Below are positions 60,137-64,000 of a stretch of 64,000 bases of DNA, piece after piece. The stretch covers positions 1 to 64,000 of the forward strand of contig OMXZ01000015.1 of assembly GCA_900315165.1 (NCBI GenBank), in the 5' to 3' direction. The notes beneath the pieces were generated by a model. It was not told where the DNA came from and did no database searches. It saw nothing but the letters and a program-made list of their open reading frames with translations. Position 1 is the first letter of the stretch; every line of letters begins with the position of its first letter. This DNA comes from an uncultured Actinomycetes bacterium. Its GTDB lineage: Bacteria; Actinomycetota; Coriobacteriia; Coriobacteriales; Atopobiaceae. Both the position numbers and the translations under genes were made by a program.

Positions 60137-61396
60137 ATGGACAACAAACTTCTCGACAAGTTGGGAGCGTTCGCAAGCAGGATGGACTCCAACAACGTGC
60201 TCCAGGGCATCTCGCGAGGTGTCATGGGCGTGTTGCCGATCATCATCGTGGGGGCGTTCGCGAGCCTCTTCGTGGGCCTGCCCATCCCAGCATGGCAGAG
60301 CTTCATCGCGTCGACCGGCCTGAACACCGCCCTCTCGATGCTCGCGAACGGCGCGTCGGGCATGCTCGGCGTCTTCGTCTGCGCATCCGTCGCCCATGTC
60401 TATGCCGACCGACTCGGCCTTAAGGCAAAGGCGATCAACATCCTGGCCCTCGTGCTGTACTTCGGCCTTCTGCCCTTCGGCCAGACCGATGAGCTCGGGA
60501 CCTTCCTGCCCATCACCTACCTCGGCACCCAGGGCATGATCATCGGCATCCTGCTCGCCCTCCTCGCGGTCCACATCTACAAGTTCGTCATCGACCGCAA
60601 CATCGTCATCAAGATGCCCGCAGGCACACCTCCCTACGTCTCTGATTCCTTTACCGCGCTCATCCCGGCCTTTGTGATCGCCGCGGTCACCCTCGTCCTG
60701 AGGATGGTTTTCGCCGCCACGCTTTGGGGCAGCGCCTTCGACTTTGTGTATGCCATGCTGCAGGCTCCCCTCCAGAGCATCGTCGGCGACAACATCTGGA
60801 CGATCATTCTGCTCTACATCCTCTTCCAGCTCGTCTGGGTCTTCGGCATCCACGGCGGCTTCATCACCGGCACCTTCGCCCCCATCCTCTTCGGCCTCGA
60901 CGCCATGAACCAGGCCGCCTTCGCCGCCGGCCAGGCCATCCCCAACGTAATCGGCATGGCCTTCTCCTACAGCATGACGACCGCGGTCTTCTATCCGGCG
61001 CTAGCCGTTGCGGCGCTGCTGTGCAAGTCCGAGAACCTCAAGACCGTCGGCAAGATCTCGGTCGTACCCGCCTTCTTCGGCATCTCGGAGCCCCTGGTCT
61101 TCGGCATCCCCGTCGTCTTCAACCCGATCATGTTCGTGCCCTTCGTCTTCACTCCGGCAATCAACCTCCTTCTGGGCTACGGCGCAATCTCGCTTGGCCT
61201 GGTGCCCGCCTACGCCGGCGTGACGGTCTTCAACGTGCCCATGATCGCAACCGGCCTGATGAACGGCTCCCTTGCTCTCGCCATCCTCGAGGTCGTGCTC
61301 TTCGTCCTCGACGTTGCGCTGATCCTCCCCTTCATGCGCGTCCAGGACAAGCGTCATCTGGCCGAGGAGGCCGCCGCGGCCGAGGATGCCGAATAA
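60137..61396 (+). CDS. celB: PTS lactose/cellobiose-type IIC
   Basis: A 419-residue IIC of the lactose/cellobiose/diacetylchitobiose class with about ten membrane helices. It has the GVMGVLPIIIVGAFASLF start and the family signatures QLVWVFGIHGG and FFGISEPLVFGIPVVFNP. It forms the sugar channel for beta-linked disaccharides. No IIA or IIB gene lies next to it, so these must be encoded elsewhere or be shared. ATG at 60137 with AGAAAGGA. The GH5 gene follows 78 bp downstream. Confidence 0.92.
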   Translation: MDNKLLDKLGAFASRMDSNNVLQGISRGVMGVLPIIIVGAFASLFVGLPIPAWQSFIASTGLNTALSMLANGASGMLGVFVCASVAHVYADRLGLKAKAINILALVLYFGLLPFGQTDELGTFLPITYLGTQGMIIGILLALLAVHIYKFVIDRNIVIKMPAGTPPYVSDSFTALIPAFVIAAVTLVLRMVFAATLWGSAFDFVYAMLQAPLQSIVGDNIWTIILLYILFQLVWVFGIHGGFITGTFAPILFGLDAMNQAAFAAGQAIPNVIGMAFSYSMTTAVFYPALAVAALLCKSENLKTVGKISVVPAFFGISEPLVFGIPVVFNPIMFVPFVFTPAINLLLGYGAISLGLVPAYAGVTVFNVPMIATGLMNGSLALAILEVVLFVLDVALILPFMRVQDKRHLAEEAAAAEDAE

Positions 61397-61474
61397 CGGC
61401 CTGATAGACTATCGACAGGACCTCTCGGGATGCCAGTCCTCTGGCATCCCCTTTTCATAGGAACGGAACCCACC

Positions 61475-63109
61475 ATGGACTTTCTCAGGACGGACGGGCA
61501 GCGCATCATCAACGAGTCGGGAGACGAGGTCATCCTCAGTGGCTACGCTTTGGGCAATTGGATGATCCAAGAGGCCTTCCTCTTCGGCACGGGCGGCTTC
61601 TCGGCCGATTTCAAGCCGTTCATGCGCGCCCAGGGCATGGACCGCGGCAGGACCATCGACCGGATTATCTCCGAGCTCGCAGGCGAGGAGTATGCGCGAT
61701 CCTTCTGGCCGAGGTACCATCGCGCCTTTGTGACCGCCGACGATATCCGGCTCATGGCCGACATGGGTATGAACTCGGTCCGCGTCCCGCTCAACGCCCG
61801 CCTCTTTCTGAAGGAGGGGCCGGGCTACCGGTGGAACGAGGAGAGCTTCTCGATCCTCGCTAACCTCCTTGCTTGGTGCGAACAGGCGGGCATTTATGCG
61901 ATCCTCGACCTGCATGCCGCCGTCGGCGGGCAGAGCACCATCGGTTGCGACGACGAGTGGGACAATCAGCCTCATCTCTTCACCGATCGGGAGAGCTGGG
62001 AGCGGACCTGCGTGCTCTGGGAGGAGTTCGCCCGCCGCTATGGCAACCTCGCCTGCGTCGCCGGCTACGAGCTCCTCAACGAGCCCTTGGCGCTGCCTGC
62101 CTTCGACCGTCTCGACGGAGAGCTCCTTCGCTTTTACGACGAATGCATCGGTCGCATCCGCGCCATCGACTGCCGCCACATCATTTTCCTACAGGGCCAC
62201 CGCTTCGCCCATCGCTCCGACCTGCTACGCCCCGATATGGACCCCGTCGCGCACAACTGGTGCCTCGCGATGCACATCTACGAGACCCTGCCCGACCTGG
62301 GCCTCATCGGCCCCATCCTCGCCGAGCGCGAGAGGCTGGGCGTGCCCGTATGGGTGGGCGAGTCGGGCGGTGCGGCCGTTTGGGGGACGGTCCTCTATGA
62401 GATGCTGCGCCAGTACCATATCGGCGCCAATGTGTGGGTGTATAAGGCGGTGTGGAGGCCCAATGCGCCGACGCTCGTCACCTATGAGGTTCCCGACGGC
62501 TTCGACGAGATCGTCCGCTATGCCAACGAAGGCGGTCCGCGTCCGGGCTTCGAGCGCTCCGCCCGCATCTTTGATGCCTATATAGACAAGACACGCCTCG
62601 TCAACTGCGCGATTCATGAGGAGGAAGCGCGCGCCATGCTGCGCGGGGCGGGCGCCGTTGTCCCCGCCATCGGTTATGACGCCGTCCCCGGCCGGGGCAA
62701 GTCCTTTGAGGGCTCCTATCCCTACTGCGCCTTCTGCGGCTACCGCCGGGAGGACCCCATGGAGTTTGTGCTCGACGAGGGCGTGGCCCCCTACGACGTC
62801 GAGTTCGCAAAGCTCGCGGGCGTTCCCAAGTATGGCGACTACCCCCGCCTGTCATTGCGTCTGCACGAAGGCGATTTCGCCTGCTACACGTTCCGCGGCC
62901 TGCCCACCGGCGCGACGCTCTCTGTCTCCGCCCGCTCGTCCCGCAATGGTACGCTTGGGGTCGAAGTCTGCAGGCAGGCAGCTCCCTTCGAGGTAGACGG
63001 CATGGAATGGACGTCGTTCGAGGCTCCCGTGACATCATCTGGCGATGTCGTCGTCAAGCTATCATGCGCCCAGGGCACGGTCGATGTGAAGTCCCTCTGC
63101 ATCAGGTGA
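61475..63109 (+). CDS. GH5 cellulase-like glycosidase
   Basis: A 544-residue protein. Residues 10-380 are a GH5 barrel with NSVRVPLN, the acid/base Glu in ELLNEPL, HIYETLPDLG and the nucleophile Glu in VWVGESGG. Residues about 430-544 form a beta-rich domain (possibly a carbohydrate-binding or Ig-like module). No signal peptide is present, so it should act on sugars already taken up, perhaps together with the adjacent PTS. ATG at 61475; GGAACGGAA upstream. Both catalytic acids are present, in contrast to the GH5-like protein at 26920. Confidence 0.88.
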   Translation: MDFLRTDGQRIINESGDEVILSGYALGNWMIQEAFLFGTGGFSADFKPFMRAQGMDRGRTIDRIISELAGEEYARSFWPRYHRAFVTADDIRLMADMGMNSVRVPLNARLFLKEGPGYRWNEESFSILANLLAWCEQAGIYAILDLHAAVGGQSTIGCDDEWDNQPHLFTDRESWERTCVLWEEFARRYGNLACVAGYELLNEPLALPAFDRLDGELLRFYDECIGRIRAIDCRHIIFLQGHRFAHRSDLLRPDMDPVAHNWCLAMHIYETLPDLGLIGPILAERERLGVPVWVGESGGAAVWGTVLYEMLRQYHIGANVWVYKAVWRPNAPTLVTYEVPDGFDEIVRYANEGGPRPGFERSARIFDAYIDKTRLVNCAIHEEEARAMLRGAGAVVPAIGYDAVPGRGKSFEGSYPYCAFCGYRREDPMEFVLDEGVAPYDVEFAKLAGVPKYGDYPRLSLRLHEGDFACYTFRGLPTGATLSVSARSSRNGTLGVEVCRQAAPFEVDGMEWTSFEAPVTSSGDVVVKLSCAQGTVDVKSLCIR

Positions 63110-63119
63110 GGTCAAGGCG

Positions 63120-64000
63120 ATGGCAAGCGACGGGTATGTGAGGTATGCGGACCTGGAGGCCGTGCTCAAGGACACCTATGAGCGCACGGGCGTCTATGGC
63201 GAGTTCATCGACGCCCTGCGCTCGCTTGTCGAGGCCGGGCGCACAGTGTCGCACCGCCCCGCCGCCCCCTCGCACAGCGACCTCGCGCCCGATGCTTTCC
63301 TCCGTTGCGTCGATGAGTCCTGTATTCCCACGCGCTTCCTGAACGACACCAAGGGCGATGGGGAGGCCACACACCCGGCAAGCGAGTCGTCCATGATTCC
63401 CGATGGCTTCGACCTCTTTGCCCTCAGGCATCTCCCCCATGTCGCACAGCACGTCCATTCCCATGGCTGCTTTGACATCAACTACGTCTATCGGGGGAGC
63501 GCCACCCTCGACTACGAGGGCGTGCTCACGAACCTCCACGAGGGAGACCTCTGCATCATCGCCCCGCATTCGTCCTACCGTCTCGAGAAGGACGATGTGA
63601 CCGTAATCATGACGGTATACATCCGCCAGTCCGTGATGGACACCGCCTTCTTCGAGGTGCTCACCCAGTTCGACATCGTGTCGGAGTTCGTCCGCGACGT
63701 CCTGTATGAGCAGCGGTCTCCCAATTACCTGCTCTTCCTGGGCAAGAACACCGCCAGCCTGCGCGAGGTGATCCAGAACCTGTTCATCGAGACCAACTAT
63801 CCCGACGAGTACTCCCCGGTGGCCTCGCTGCACTGGGCGCACCTCCTGTTCGTCGCCCTACTCCGCGACTTCGACTTCCAGAGCTCCTACCGCGGCATGG
63901 ATACGTCCAACCTCCACCTCTACGCCACGCTCGAATACACAAAGAACCACCTGCAGGACGTGAGCCTAGGTCGTCTCGCCAAGATGTTCGGCTACAACGA
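63120..64000 (+). CDS. AraC-family regulator, cut by the window end
   Basis: An open frame from ATG at 63120 (GAGGTCAAGGCG upstream) runs 293 codons to the window end without a stop. Residues from about 115 form a cupin sensor domain (HVHSHGCFDINYVYRG, then LHEGDLCIIAP). The last residues (LEYTKNHLQDVSLGRLAKMFGYN) are the first helix-turn-helix of an AraC DNA-binding domain; the second is outside. It starts 11 bp after the GH5 gene and probably controls the cellobiose PTS-GH5 unit. Confidence 0.88.
   Translation, partial: MASDGYVRYADLEAVLKDTYERTGVYGEFIDALRSLVEAGRTVSHRPAAPSHSDLAPDAFLRCVDESCIPTRFLNDTKGDGEATHPASESSMIPDGFDLFALRHLPHVAQHVHSHGCFDINYVYRGSATLDYEGVLTNLHEGDLCIIAPHSSYRLEKDDVTVIMTVYIRQSVMDTAFFEVLTQFDIVSEFVRDVLYEQRSPNYLLFLGKNTASLREVIQNLFIETNYPDEYSPVASLHWAHLLFVALLRDFDFQSSYRGMDTSNLHLYATLEYTKNHLQDVSLGRLAKMFGYN

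Overview
The window is high-GC (roughly mid-60s per cent by eye), gene-dense, actinobacterial DNA. A Coriobacteriia genome of the Collinsella/Parolsenella/Olsenella type is the best guess. The reasons are codon usage, many GTG starts, the DUF3516 helicase, DUF3793 next to a flavodoxin, a DUF523-PNP fusion, many PTS systems and sugar hydrolases, and fermentative 2-hydroxyacid and 3-hydroxyacyl-CoA dehydrogenases. This placement is inference; no rRNA, tRNA or CRISPR array was found.

Layout. 1-3.3 kb: a truncated HicA toxin, then two paralogous unknown genes flanking folP, each with the same 31-bp element about 80 bp upstream. 3.3-12.8 kb: a DUF3516 helicase on +, then a long minus-strand block of information and housekeeping genes (DUF523-PNP fusion, SurA-like protein, HEAT protein, NYN-LOTUS protein, metal-tailed hydroxyacid dehydrogenase, DegV, HPF). 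12.9-18.5 kb: an amino-acid binding lipoprotein, then comF-tatD-rsmA-metG. 18.6-19.8 kb: a scarred island with a 227-bp terminal-inverted-repeat element, two gene remnants and large palindromes. 19.8-26.1 kb: a galactitol-type PTS (IIA, IIB, IIC), a class II aldolase, an archaeal-type TIM and a GntR regulator, with yjbQ divergent; matching operator-like sites sit at both promoters. 26.1-31.1 kb: rsmI, a GH5-like protein that has lost its nucleophile, queD and pcrA. 31.2-41 kb: three toxin-antitoxin pairs, a Cof phosphatase, an Elp3 gene divergent from a Trm9-like methyltransferase plus a small partner, a DEAD-box helicase, a dipeptidase and a lipase-like hydrolase. 41-49 kb: MetE-like gene with divergent LysR, DUF362 ferredoxin protein, membrane protein, small monooxygenase, a drug-efflux MFS with an attenuator-like leader, and GH1. 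49-59.8 kb: rph, a DUF4143 ATPase behind 32-bp phased palindromes, flavodoxin and DUF3793, cstA, a radical SAM protein, a lactate-dehydrogenase-like enzyme, a LytTR regulator, AIM24 and a 3-hydroxyacyl-CoA dehydrogenase. 60-64 kb: a cellobiose PTS IIC, GH5 cellulase and AraC regulator cut by the window edge.

The most interesting candidate system is the divergent elp3 / Trm9-like methyltransferase / small-ORF locus at 32.8-35.7 kb. It looks like a bacterial version of the eukaryotic Elongator-Trm9 wobble-uridine pathway. The copy here carries an apparent N-terminal frameshift in elp3 and a promoter placed for leaderless translation. Next are the DUF523(TudS)-purine nucleoside phosphorylase fusion, the dead-looking GH5, the dehydrogenase with a His/Cys metal tail, and the duplicated unknown genes with a shared upstream element.

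All assignments come from reading the sequence and from knowledge of the families; no database search was run.
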